Under the pieces are notes generated by a model. The model ran no database searches. It was not told the origin of the DNA and saw only the letters and a list, made by a program, of their open reading frames with translations. A stretch of 22,418 nucleotides of DNA. It comes from Proteobacteria bacterium SG_bin5. Lineage in GTDB: Bacteria > Pseudomonadota > Alphaproteobacteria > Sphingomonadales > Sphingomonadaceae. The position numbers and the translations under genes are program-made. How positions within the stretch are numbered: position 1 is the first letter of the stretch; each line of letters begins with the position of its first letter. This document shows, piece after piece, positions 1 to 7,519 of this stretch. The stretch spans positions 461 to 22,878 of the forward strand of contig LWDI01000103.1 of NCBI GenBank assembly GCA_002083475.1, read 5' to 3'.

Positions 1-2016
1 GGCGAAGCGGTGGAGGGGATGCCCTGGCTCGGCACTTTCCACGCGATCGGCGCCAAAATGCTGCGCCGCCATGCCGAGCTGGTCGGGCTGCAGGCCAATT
101 TCACGATTCTCGATACCGACGATCAATTGCGGCTGCTGAAACAGCTGATCGTCGCCGCCGAGATCGACGAAAAGCGCTGGCCCGCGCGCCAACTTGCCGG
201 GCTGATCGACGGGTGGAAGAACAAGGGGCTCGCGCCCGCCGATCTCGACGCGGGCGACGCCGAGGGCTTCGCCAATGGGCGGGGGCAAGAGCTTTACGCC
301 GCCTATCAAGCGCGGCTGATCGCTTTGAACGCCTGCGATTTCGGCGATCTGCTGCTCCACATGCTGGTGATACTGAAGCGCGAGCGCGGCGTGCTGGAGC
401 AATATCAGCAGCGCTTCCGCTACATCATGGTCGATGAATATCAGGATACCAACAGCGTCCAATATCTCTGGCTGCGGCTGCTCGCGCAGGAGCGCAAGAA
501 TATCTGCTGCGTCGGCGACGACGATCAATCGATCTATTCGTGGCGCGGCGCGCAGGTGGAGAATATCCTGAAATTCGAGCGCGATTTTCCCGGCGCCAAG
601 GTGATAAGGCTCGAACAAAATTACCGCTCGACCGAACATATCCTCGCCGCCGCCTCGGGCGTGATCGCGAACAACTCGGGCCGGCTCGGCAAGACGCTCT
701 GGACGGCGGCCGAGGGCGGCGACAAGCCGCGCGTGATCGGCGTGTGGGACGGCCCCGAGGAAGCGCGCCGCGTGGGCGAGGAGATCGAGGCGGCCGAGCG
801 CGCGGGCACCTCGCTCGACGATATCGCGATCCTGGTGCGCGCGCAGCATCAGACGCGCGAGTTCGAGGATCGCTTCATCGCGATCGGGCTCAACTATCGC
901 ATCGTCGGCGGCGTGCGCTTCTACGAACGCGCCGAAATCCGCGACGCGCTCGCTTATCTGCGGCTGGTGCATCAGGGCGCCGACGATCTGGCGTTCGAGC
1001 GGATCGTCAACGTCCCCAAGCGCGGCCTGGGCGACAAGGCGGTGGCGAAGATCCACCAGGCGGCGCGCGCGATGGGCGTGCCGCTCTCGATCGCCGCCGC
1101 CCGCCTGCTCGACAGCGACGAGCTGACCCCGGCGGCGCGGCGCTCGCTCGGCAATTTCGTCGGCGATCTGGCGCGCTGGCGCGGGCTGGCGAACGATCTC
1201 GATCATCCCGATCTCGCGCGCCAAATCCTCGACGAAAGCGGCTATACCGCCGTGCTCCAGGCCGAAAAATCGGTCGAGGCGGCGGGCCGGCTCGAAAATC
1301 TGAACGAACTCGTCCGCGCGATGGAGGAATATGAGTCGCTCGGCGCCTTCCTCGAACATGTGAGCCTGGTGATGGACAATGACGCCGCCGGCGGCGAGGG
1401 GCGGGTGACCATCATGACGATCCACGCCGCCAAGGGGCTGGAGTTCGGCACGGTGTTCCTCCCCGGCTGGGAGGAGGGCGTCTTCCCCTCGCAGCGTTCG
1501 CTCGACGAGGGCGGCACGGCGGCGCTCGAGGAGGAGCGGCGCTTGGCTTATGTCGCGATCACCCGCGCCCGCCGCCGCGCGATCATTCTCCACGCCGCCA
1601 ATCGGCGCATCTATGGCCAATGGACGTCGAGCATCCCCAGCCGCTTCGTCGGCGAGCTGCCGCCCGCCCATGTCGAGAGCGAAACCACGCTCGCCGGCGG
1701 CGAGAGCCTGTGGCGCGCCAATTGGTCGACTCAGGCCGACCCGTTCGCCGATGTCGCGCGCGGGCAGACGCGCGGCCCCGGCTGGCAGCGCGCGACCTCG
1801 GGATATGTCCGCGAGCCCGCGCGGATCGTGGAAGCGCGCGCGTCCGCCGTCAGCCTCGGCAACAAGGGGCGCGACGATCTGGCGGTCGGGATGCGCGTGT
1901 TCCACCAGAAGTTCGGCTATGGCGCGATCGCCGAGATCGAGGGCAACAAGCTCGAAATCGATTTCGAGACCGCTGGGCGCAAACGGGTGATCGATAGCTT
2001 CGTGAGTATCGGTTAA
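1..2016 (+). CDS. uvrD: UvrD/PcrA-type superfamily 1 DNA helicase, 5' end cut by window edge
   Basis: ATP-driven 3'-5' DNA helicase of superfamily 1A, acting in nucleotide-excision and mismatch repair and in clearing proteins from DNA. The reading frame is open from base 1, so the Walker A segment and roughly the first 90-100 residues lie outside the window. The GTG at base 10 is internal and is not the start. In the 671 visible residues the motifs come in family order: Ia (GTFHA, 10-14), II (VDEYQDTN, 144-151), III (GDDDQSIYSWRGA, 172-184), IV (EQNYRST, 205-211), V (TIHAAKGLEF, 473-482) and VI (LAYVAITRAR, 515-524). The last 40 residues (VGMRVFHQKFGYG onward) resemble the Tudor-like C-terminal domain of PcrA/UvrD, which in other bacteria contacts RNA polymerase. 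UvrD and PcrA cannot be separated from this sequence. Only 22 bases separate its stop from the convergent methyltransferase gene, with no terminator hairpin seen. Confidence 0.95.
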   Translation, partial: GEAVEGMPWLGTFHAIGAKMLRRHAELVGLQANFTILDTDDQLRLLKQLIVAAEIDEKRWPARQLAGLIDGWKNKGLAPADLDAGDAEGFANGRGQELYAAYQARLIALNACDFGDLLLHMLVILKRERGVLEQYQQRFRYIMVDEYQDTNSVQYLWLRLLAQERKNICCVGDDDQSIYSWRGAQVENILKFERDFPGAKVIRLEQNYRSTEHILAAASGVIANNSGRLGKTLWTAAEGGDKPRVIGVWDGPEEARRVGEEIEAAERAGTSLDDIAILVRAQHQTREFEDRFIAIGLNYRIVGGVRFYERAEIRDALAYLRLVHQGADDLAFERIVNVPKRGLGDKAVAKIHQAARAMGVPLSIAAARLLDSDELTPAARRSLGNFVGDLARWRGLANDLDHPDLARQILDESGYTAVLQAEKSVEAAGRLENLNELVRAMEEYESLGAFLEHVSLVMDNDAAGGEGRVTIMTIHAAKGLEFGTVFLPGWEEGVFPSQRSLDEGGTAALEEERRLAYVAITRARRRAIILHAANRRIYGQWTSSIPSRFVGELPPAHVESETTLAGGESLWRANWSTQADPFADVARGQTRGPGWQRATSGYVREPARIVEARASAVSLGNKGRDDLAVGMRVFHQKFGYGAIAEIEGNKLEIDFETAGRKRVIDSFVSIG

Positions 2017-2038
2017 GCCCCGCTCGTCCCCGGCGCGG

Positions 2039-2665
2039 TCAAACTCGCCGGTAAACCAAGCTCAGATTATTCGCCGGCATCTCGATCAGCTCGGCGAGCG
2101 TGAAGCCTTGCGCGGCGGCGGTCACCGCTTCGACCGAGCGCAGCCCCCAGGCGGGATCACGCGCGCGCAAATTGGCGTCGAAGGCGAGGTTGCTCGCGGC
2201 GGTCGGCACGCCCTCGCGCAGGAACGGCCCATAGAGGTACAGCGGCGCGCCCGAAGCGAGCAGCCGGGCCGCGCCCGCGAGCAGACCGAGCGTCGCGGCC
2301 CAGGGGCTGATATGCGCCATGTTGATGCACAGGATCGCATCGGCGCGCTCGATCGGCCAATCGCGGGCGGCGGCATCGAGCGCGAGCGGCGCGCGGACGT
2401 TGCCCAGCCCCGCGCGCCATTCGCTGATCGAGGCGCGCGCGGCGGGCTCGGGGTCGCTCGGCTGCCATTCGAGCCCGGGCAGTCGTTCCGCGAAATAAGC
2501 GACATGCTCGCCCGATCCGCTCGCCACTTCGAGCACGAGCCCCGTGCTCGGCAACACGCGGCGCAGCACGTCGAGGATCGCGTCGCGGTTGCGCAAGGTG
2601 GCGGGGGCGTGTTTGCGCGCCTGGCCGCCGTCTTCGGCGGCGATCCAGGGGGTCGGGTCGCTCAT
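2039..2665 (-). CDS. DUF938 family SAM-dependent methyltransferase
   Basis: Predicted class I methyltransferase of 208 residues, of the DUF938 family (relatives of human METTL26). The substrate is unknown. The N-terminus carries a KHAPATLRNRDAIL segment typical of the family. It is followed by the SAM-binding glycine loop LEVASGSGEHVAYF at about residues 40-53 and an acidic loop (WQPSDPEP). INMAHISPW and YLYGPFLREG match conserved DUF938 blocks. I chose the ATG at 2665 because its first four bases overlap the TGA of the upstream membrane-protein gene (ATGA), which implies translational coupling. The longer open frame upstream of this ATG is only a GC-rich shadow of that membrane gene. The family assignment is firm; the chemistry is not known from sequence. 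Confidence 0.9.
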   Translation of the reverse strand: MSDPTPWIAAEDGGQARKHAPATLRNRDAILDVLRRVLPSTGLVLEVASGSGEHVAYFAERLPGLEWQPSDPEPAARASISEWRAGLGNVRAPLALDAAARDWPIERADAILCINMAHISPWAATLGLLAGAARLLASGAPLYLYGPFLREGVPTAASNLAFDANLRARDPAWGLRSVEAVTAAAQGFTLAELIEMPANNLSLVYRRV

Positions 2666-3165
2666 GCCCGCGCCGCCGCCAGCAGCGCGCGGGCGCGCAG
2701 GAACAGCATCAGCCGCTGGGTCGCGATCAGCCCGAAGGCGAGCGCGATCAGCACGTCGGTGACGACCAGCGCGTTGACATGGAGCGCCGCTGCTTCCTGC
2801 GCGCCGACGTCGCGCAGCAGCGCGCGCACCCCGAAGATGCCGAGCAGGAACAGCAAGGCCAAAGGCGATTCGCGCTGGCTCAGCTGGTGCGTCACCGGAT
2901 CGATCTCGATCCGCACCAGCCGCGCGCGCTGCCACCCCAGCCCCGCGCCGATCGCCAGCGCGACCAGGCTCGCCGCCCAGCCGAGCGGCGGCGGCGGGCT
3001 CGCGGCGAACATCGCGACGACGAGGCCGCCGAACAGCGCCGGCATCAGCCAAAGCCATTCGAGCCGCAGCCTTTTGCCGCGCTGCAACCGCCGCAAGCGC
3101 AGCGCGAAGACGAAAGCGACGATGGCGATGGCGATCAGCGTCGGCGTGGGGCTGTTGGGCGGCAT
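2662..3165 (-). CDS. multi-pass membrane protein, CcdC/DUF1453-like
   Basis: Small integral membrane protein of 167 residues from the ATG at 3165. A TTG 36 bases upstream is also in frame but would add a basic, non-conserved-looking leader. Hydrophobic stretches at about residues 7-23, 36-55, 61-78, 101-117 and 131-155 suggest five membrane spans. The cytosolic loop between spans three and four contains IEIDPVTHQLSQRESPLA. Loops of that type are found in the CcdC-like (DUF1453) family, which is the best guess by recall. No catalytic residues are visible and no function can be assigned. The gene overlaps the methyltransferase gene by four bases, so the two are probably one transcript starting in the 78-base space shared with the divergent lapA-like gene. 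No convincing Shine-Dalgarno sequence precedes the chosen ATG. Confidence 0.75.
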   Translation of the reverse strand: MPPNSPTPTLIAIAIVAFVFALRLRRLQRGKRLRLEWLWLMPALFGGLVVAMFAASPPPPLGWAASLVALAIGAGLGWQRARLVRIEIDPVTHQLSQRESPLALLFLLGIFGVRALLRDVGAQEAAALHVNALVVTDVLIALAFGLIATQRLMLFLRARALLAAARA

Positions 3166-3243
3166 GGCGCCGAACTTAGGCGGACGCCGCGCGCGAGGCA
3201 AACGCCCTGGTCAAGCCCGCCGCGCTTGCCTAAGCAGGGGTTC

Positions 3244-3567
3244 ATGCAGTTTCTCAAAACCCTGCTCTGGTTCCTGCTCGCGGTGGTCGTCGCGCTGTTC
3301 ATCTACGGCAATTGGACGACGGTGCGGCTCAACCTCTGGGCCGATCTGGTCGCGGACGTGAACCTCCCGCTGCTGCTGATCGCGACCTTCCTCGCCGGGT
3401 TGATGCCGATGCTGCTGTGGCATCACGCGGTGCGCTGGCGGATGCGGCAGCGGCTCAACAGCGCCGAGCGCGCGATCGCCGATCTGCGCGGCGCCATGCT
3501 GCCGGCGGCCGAGCCCCCCGCCCCGCCCGCCGCCATTCCTAGCGCGGTGCCGCCGGGGGGCGCATGA
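3244..3567 (+). CDS. LapA-domain (DUF1049) inner-membrane protein
   Basis: Protein of 107 residues with two predicted membrane helices (about 4-22 and 38-58). They flank the signature GNWTTVRLNLW and are followed by a basic, coiled-coil-prone segment (WRMRQRLNSAERAIADLR) and a proline/alanine-rich tail. This is the layout of LapA/DUF1049 proteins, the Gram-negative lipopolysaccharide assembly protein A family. In E. coli LapA acts with LapB in controlling LPS synthesis, but alphaproteobacterial members are shorter and their role is less clear. The ATG at 3244 follows an AGGGG-type ribosome-binding sequence. The stop overlaps the start of pyrF by four bases (ATGA), so the two genes are co-translated. 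It diverges from the membrane-protein gene on the other strand. Confidence 0.85.
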   Translation: MQFLKTLLWFLLAVVVALFIYGNWTTVRLNLWADLVADVNLPLLLIATFLAGLMPMLLWHHAVRWRMRQRLNSAERAIADLRGAMLPAAEPPAPPAAIPSAVPPGGA

Positions 3568-4235
3568 ACAAGATTTTCGTCGCGCTCGACACCCCCGATC
3601 TGGCCCGCGCCAAGGCGCTGGCGGCGGCGGTGCGGCGGCACGTGGGCGGCGTGAAGCTCGGCCTCGAATTCTTCCTGGCCAATGGTCAGGCGGGCGTCCA
3701 CGAGATCGCGGCGCTCGGCCTGCCGATTTTCCTCGATCTGAAGCTGCACGATATTCCCAACACCGTCGCCAAGGCGGTGCAGACCTTGCGCCCGCTCGCG
3801 CCGGCGGTGCTCACGGTCCATGCGAGTGGCGGGCGGGCGATGCTCGAGGATGCCAAGGCGGCGGCGCCCACGGGGACCAAAGTGGTCGCGGTGACGACGC
3901 TCACCAGCCTCGACGGCGAGGATCTGCGCGCCATCGGCGTGTCGCGCGAGCCGCACGCGCAAGTGCTGCACCTGGCGGACTTGGCCCGCGCGGCCGGAGT
4001 CGATGGCATCGTTTGCTCGGGCGAGGAAGTGGCCGCCGTTCACAAGGCCTGGCCCAAGGGGTTCTTGGTCGTCCCCGGGGTGCGCCCGGCGAGCGCCTAT
4101 CAGGGAGACCAAAAGCGCGTCGTCACCCCGCGCGCGGCGAGCGACGCGGGCGCCTCGATGCTGGTGATCGGCCGCCCGATCACCCAGGCGGAAGACCCGG
4201 CCGAAGCCGCGCGCGCGATCGAGGCGACGCTGTAG
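3564..4235 (+). CDS. pyrF: orotidine 5'-phosphate decarboxylase
   Basis: Cytosolic enzyme converting OMP to UMP, the last step of de novo pyrimidine nucleotide synthesis. The 223 residues match the usual 220-240 length of type 1 bacterial enzymes. Visible active-site features are the N-terminal VALDT strand (residues 6-10), K31 in GVKLGLEFF, the catalytic DLKLHDIPNT block (58-67, with the Asp-Lys-Asp set D58, K60, D63), VHASGG, and the phosphate-binding end VVPGVRP and VIGRPIT. The start overlaps the lapA-like stop (ATGA). The stop lies five bases from the convergent hflX stop. A small inverted repeat (AGCGGC at 4234-4239 and GCCGCT at 4249-4254) spans that junction but has no T-run, so it is a poor terminator candidate. 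Other pyrimidine genes (pyrB and a dihydroorotase homologue) sit about 15 kb away. Confidence 0.96.
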   Translation: MNKIFVALDTPDLARAKALAAAVRRHVGGVKLGLEFFLANGQAGVHEIAALGLPIFLDLKLHDIPNTVAKAVQTLRPLAPAVLTVHASGGRAMLEDAKAAAPTGTKVVAVTTLTSLDGEDLRAIGVSREPHAQVLHLADLARAAGVDGIVCSGEEVAAVHKAWPKGFLVVPGVRPASAYQGDQKRVVTPRAASDAGASMLVIGRPITQAEDPAEAARAIEATL

Positions 4236-4240
4236 CGGCT

Positions 4241-5530
4241 TTAACCTCGCCGCTCGAATCGCTCGTGATCGGCGGGCGACAAGCGGACCTCGTACCATGC
4301 CCACTCACCTTCCACCCAATGATCGAGCACTTCGCCATGCTGGTGGAGCCACGCCGCCCCCGCCCCGTCGGCCACGTCGAGCGTCACCGAATAGCGCCGA
4401 TGCCCCTCGGTCAGCCGGTCGGCGACCGCGCGCAGCAGCGCCTCGCACCCCTCGCCGGTGAGCGCCGAGATCGGCATCACGTCCTCGCGCCGCGATGCCT
4501 CGGCGCTGAGCGCGCCGCGCGCGGTGTCGTCGAGCAGATCGAGCTTGTTCCACGCCTCGAAGCGCGGCGTCGCCTCGGCCACGCCCAGTTCGGCGAGCAC
4601 GCCCTCGACGTCGCTGCGCTGCGCCTCGCTATCGGGGTGCGCGATGTCGCGGACATGGATCAGAATATCGGCGGACACGACTTCTTCCAGCGTCGCGCGG
4701 AACGCGGCGACGAGCTGCGTCGGCAGGTCCGAGACGAAACCCACCGTGTCGGAAAGGATCGCCTTGTCGATCCCCGGCAGAGCGATCTGGCGCAGCGTCG
4801 GGTCGAGCGTCGCGAACAACATATTCTCGGCGATCACATGCGCGCCGGTCAGCCGGTTGAACAGCGTCGATTTGCCGGCATTGGTATAGCCGACGAGCGC
4901 GATCACCGGCCAGGGCGCGCGCTGGCGCCGATCGCGGTGGAGCGCGCGGGTGCGGCGGACCTGGTCGAGCTCGCGCTTGAGCTTGGCCATGCGGTCGCGG
5001 ATCAAGCGGCGGTCGGCCTCGATCTGGGTTTCGCCGGGGCCGCCCAGAAAGCCGAAGCCGCCACGCTGGCGCTCGAGGTGAGTCCAGCTGCGCACCAGCC
5101 GCCCGGCTTGATAATCGAGATGCGCGAGTTCGACCTGCAACCGCCCCTCGGCGGTCGCCGCGCGCTCGCCGAAAATCTCCAGGATCAGCCCGGTGCGGTC
5201 GATCACCTTGGCCTCGAGCGCGGTTTCCAGATTGCGCTGCTGCACGGGGGTGAGGCTCGCGTCGAAAATCACGAGCTGGGCTTCCTCCATCCGCGCGGTG
5301 GCGGCGATCTGATCGATCTGGCCCTGGCCGATCAAGGTCGCCGGGCGCGGCGCGCGCAGCTTGAGCGCGAGCCGATCGGTGACGACGAGGCCGATCGCCT
5401 CGGCGAGCCCCGCCGTTTCCGCCAGCCGCGCCTCGCTGTCGCGCGCGGCGCCGCCTTGATCGGGCAGCACCACCAATGCCTTGGCGCCGCGGGCGAACTC
5501 GCCGCGATCGCGCTCGAAACCATTATTCAA
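4241..5530 (-). CDS. hflX: ribosome-associated GTPase HflX
   Basis: GTPase that in other bacteria binds the 50S subunit, splits stalled or heat-damaged 70S ribosomes and remodels rRNA. The protein is 429 residues. It has an N-terminal HflX domain (about 15-190, with ATLIGQGQ near 64-71 and the glycine-rich RQRGGFGFLGGPGETQ near 154-169), then a G domain with G1 GYTNAGKST (214-222), a switch threonine in FATLDPTLR, G3 DTVGFVSDLP (from 261) and G4 NKLD. The start is a TTG at 5530 whose bases overlap the TGA of hfq (TTGA). The nearby ATG at 5523 is out of frame. A GAGG sits ten bases upstream inside the hfq coding sequence. hfq-hflX adjacency is conserved in proteobacteria and fits translational coupling. 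Confidence 0.95.
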   Translation of the reverse strand: MNNGFERDRGEFARGAKALVVLPDQGGAARDSEARLAETAGLAEAIGLVVTDRLALKLRAPRPATLIGQGQIDQIAATARMEEAQLVIFDASLTPVQQRNLETALEAKVIDRTGLILEIFGERAATAEGRLQVELAHLDYQAGRLVRSWTHLERQRGGFGFLGGPGETQIEADRRLIRDRMAKLKRELDQVRRTRALHRDRRQRAPWPVIALVGYTNAGKSTLFNRLTGAHVIAENMLFATLDPTLRQIALPGIDKAILSDTVGFVSDLPTQLVAAFRATLEEVVSADILIHVRDIAHPDSEAQRSDVEGVLAELGVAEATPRFEAWNKLDLLDDTARGALSAEASRREDVMPISALTGEGCEALLRAVADRLTEGHRRYSVTLDVADGAGAAWLHQHGEVLDHWVEGEWAWYEVRLSPADHERFERRG

Positions 5531-6009
5531 TCGGCGTCCGCCTCGTCGGCAAGGTTGAGCGGGTGGGCGGGCTGCACGGTGGAGACCGCGTGCTTGTACA
5601 CCAGCTGTGCCAGCCCGTCGCGCTGGAGCAACATGCAGAACAAATCGAATGCGGAGATATAGCCTTGGAGCATCACGCCATTGACGAGGAACATCGTCAC
5701 CGGTTCCTCGGATTTGCGCACCGCGTTCAAAAAAATCTCCTGGAGCAGCGGCGCCTTCTTCTGCGCCTCGCCGATCGTCTCCAGAATCTGGTCGATGTCG
5801 ATCGGCTGGGCGGGCATGATCGTGGAGATCGCGTGCTTGTAAATGAGCTGCGACTGGCCGTCGCGGCGCAGCAGCACCGAGAAATTATCGAACCAGGTGA
5901 CGATGCCCTGCAGCTTCACGCCCTTCACCAGGAACATGGTGACCGGCGTTTTCGATCGGCGCAGCGAATTGAGGAACAAATCCTGCAGCGAGAGCTGTTT
6001 ATCGGCCAT
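5527..6009 (-). CDS. hfq: RNA chaperone Hfq with two fused Hfq domains
   Basis: RNA chaperone that pairs small RNAs with mRNAs. Most Hfq proteins are 70-110 residues with a single Sm fold; this one has 160 residues and two complete domains. Domain 1 (about 5-70) has LSLQDLFLN, the Sm1 block FLVKGVKLQG (26-35) and the Sm2 block YKHAIST (57-63). Domain 2 (about 86-151) has LLQEIFLN, FLVNGVMLQG (107-116) and YKHAVST (138-144). A linker of about 15 residues joins them and an acidic tail (ADEADAD) ends the protein. Six Sm folds would need three chains, so a trimer is expected (inference). The start at 6009 is preferred over an in-frame ATG at 6018 because AAGGA stands eight bases before it. The protein downstream, hflX, overlaps the stop. 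Fused Hfq is, as I recall, known from Novosphingobium and relatives. Confidence 0.95.
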   Translation of the reverse strand: MADKQLSLQDLFLNSLRRSKTPVTMFLVKGVKLQGIVTWFDNFSVLLRRDGQSQLIYKHAISTIMPAQPIDIDQILETIGEAQKKAPLLQEIFLNAVRKSEEPVTMFLVNGVMLQGYISAFDLFCMLLQRDGLAQLVYKHAVSTVQPAHPLNLADEADAD

Positions 6010-6017
6010 GGGGTTCA

Positions 6018-6022
6018 TCCTT
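6018..6022 (-). promoter_or_regulatory. ribosome-binding site deciding the hfq start
   Basis: AAGGA on the minus strand lies eight bases before the ATG at 6009, an ideal spacing. The alternative ATG at 6018 overlaps the end of this same motif, so it would have no usable Shine-Dalgarno spacing. The 6009 start therefore gives the protein beginning MADKQ. Confidence 0.6.
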
Positions 6023-6134
6023 GTTCTTGGCGGGTGTTGCCCGCGATGCGCCGTATTGGTTCAGCGTCGAATTGGAGTGGCGTTCACGCGGCGCCGATGT
6101 AGGAAGCCGGGGCGGTCGCGTCTACTCCCCGCCC

Positions 6135-7517
6135 CTATTCCTCGCCCCGCGTATCGGTGATGCCGAGCAGTTTCAATTTGCGGTGCAGCGCCGAGCGTTC
6201 CATCCCGATAAAGCTCGCGGTGCGCGAAATATTGCCCGAAAAGCGCCTGATCTGCACGCGTAGATATTCGCGTTCGAACGATTCGCGCGCCTCGCGCAGC
6301 GGCGCCCCCATGATCGCATGCGCCGCCGACCCCAGCCCCGCGTCGCGCGGATCGCCGAGCACTTCGGCCGGCAGCAGATCGAGGTCGATCCGCCCGATGC
6401 GGTCGCCCGGCGCCAGGATCACCGTGCGCTCGACCAGATTGCGCAACTCGCGGACATTGCCCGGCCAATCATAGCTTTGCAGCGCGACCAGCGCTTCGGG
6501 CGCGACCTCGGGGGTCGGCACGCGGCGCTGCGCGGCATAATGGGCGACGAAATGTTCGACGAGCGGCGGAATATCCTCGCGCCGATCGGTGAGCGCGGGG
6601 ATCGTCACAGGCACGACGTTCAGCCGATAATAGAGATCCTCGCGGAAGCGGCCTTCGGCGATCTCGGCGGTCAAGTCGCGCGCGGTCGCCGAGACGACGC
6701 GGACGTCGACGCGCACTTGGCGCTGCCCGCCGACGCGCACGAAGCTCTGATCGGTCAACACCCGCAGGATGCGCGCCTGGGTCGCGATCGGCATGTCGGC
6801 GATCTCGTCGAGGAACAAGGTGCCGCCATGCGCCTGTTCGAGCAGCCCGGGGCGCGCGACCTGGCCGCCTTCCTCGACCCCGAACAATTCCTCCTCGACG
6901 CGCTCGGGCGTCATCCGGGCGGCGCTGACGACGACGAAGGGCGCGCCCGCGCGCGTACTCCAGCCGTGGAGCAGCCGCGCCGCGACTTCCTTGCCGGTGC
7001 CGGGGCCGCCCATGATCAGAACGCGGCTGCCGGTCGCCGCCACCCGCTTGAGCGTCGCGCGCACGCCGTTGATCGCGGCCGAATTGCCGGTGAGCTCGTC
7101 CTCGCGGCCGGCGGCGGCGCGCAGCGAAGCGATCTCGCGCTTCAACCGCTCGGTCTCGGTGGCGCGCTCGACGAGCAACAATAGGCGCTCGGCCTCGAAC
7201 GGCTTTTCGATGAAATCGGCCGCGCCGCGCCGGATCGCGGCGACGGCGGTATCGAGATTGCCATGGCCCGAGATCACGATCACCGGCAGGCTCGGGTCGC
7301 GACGCTTGAGTTCGTCGAGCAGATCGAGCCCGTCGAGCCGCGAGCCTTGCAGCCACACGTCGAGCAGCACCAGCGAGGGGCGGCGCGCGGTGACGGCTTC
7401 GAGCGCGGCGTCGCTGTCGGCGGCGAGGCGCGCTTCATAGCCCTCGTCCTCCAGCACGCCGGCCACCAATTCACGAATGTCGCGCTCGTCGTCGACGACC
7501 AGAATGTCCAAAGCCAT
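6135..7517 (-). CDS. ntrX: response regulator NtrX (NtrC family, no GAFTGA loop)
   Basis: Response regulator of the NtrY/NtrX pair, linked in alphaproteobacteria to nitrogen use, envelope and redox control. It has 460 residues. The receiver domain (1-120) shows D9-D10, phosphoacceptor D53 in LVLLDVW and the conserved lysine in EKPF. The AAA+ domain (about 143-375) has Walker A GGPGTGKE (170-177) and Walker B GGTLFLDEI (231-239), and an arginine-finger region in FREDLYYRLN. A Fis-type helix-turn-helix lies at about 427-454 (FSGNISRTASFIGMERSALH). Where sigma-54 activators have GAFTGA, this protein reads LFGVEEGGQVARPGLLEQA (211-229), so direct sigma-54 activation is unlikely. The start is two bases after the ntrY stop (TAACTATG). 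A 125-base gap separates it from hfq, which may have its own promoter there. Confidence 0.95.
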   Translation of the reverse strand: MALDILVVDDERDIRELVAGVLEDEGYEARLAADSDAALEAVTARRPSLVLLDVWLQGSRLDGLDLLDELKRRDPSLPVIVISGHGNLDTAVAAIRRGAADFIEKPFEAERLLLLVERATETERLKREIASLRAAAGREDELTGNSAAINGVRATLKRVAATGSRVLIMGGPGTGKEVAARLLHGWSTRAGAPFVVVSAARMTPERVEEELFGVEEGGQVARPGLLEQAHGGTLFLDEIADMPIATQARILRVLTDQSFVRVGGQRQVRVDVRVVSATARDLTAEIAEGRFREDLYYRLNVVPVTIPALTDRREDIPPLVEHFVAHYAAQRRVPTPEVAPEALVALQSYDWPGNVRELRNLVERTVILAPGDRIGRIDLDLLPAEVLGDPRDAGLGSAAHAIMGAPLREARESFEREYLRVQIRRFSGNISRTASFIGMERSALHRKLKLLGITDTRGEE

Positions 7518-7519
7518 AG

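Noticed and set aside
3175..3234. Inverted pair CTTAGGC (3175-3181) and GCCTAAG (3228-3234) between divergent genes
   Set aside because: Only seven bases, 46 apart; interesting position but easily chance, and no promoter elements align with it.
4234..4254. Hairpin AGCGGC/GCCGCT at the pyrF-hflX junction as a bidirectional terminator
   Set aside because: Six-base stem, nine-base loop, no T-run on either strand.
4013..5662. Open frame of 549 codons opposite hflX
   Set aside because: Crosses the pyrF, hflX and hfq boundaries and has no recognisable domain; a GC-driven artefact.
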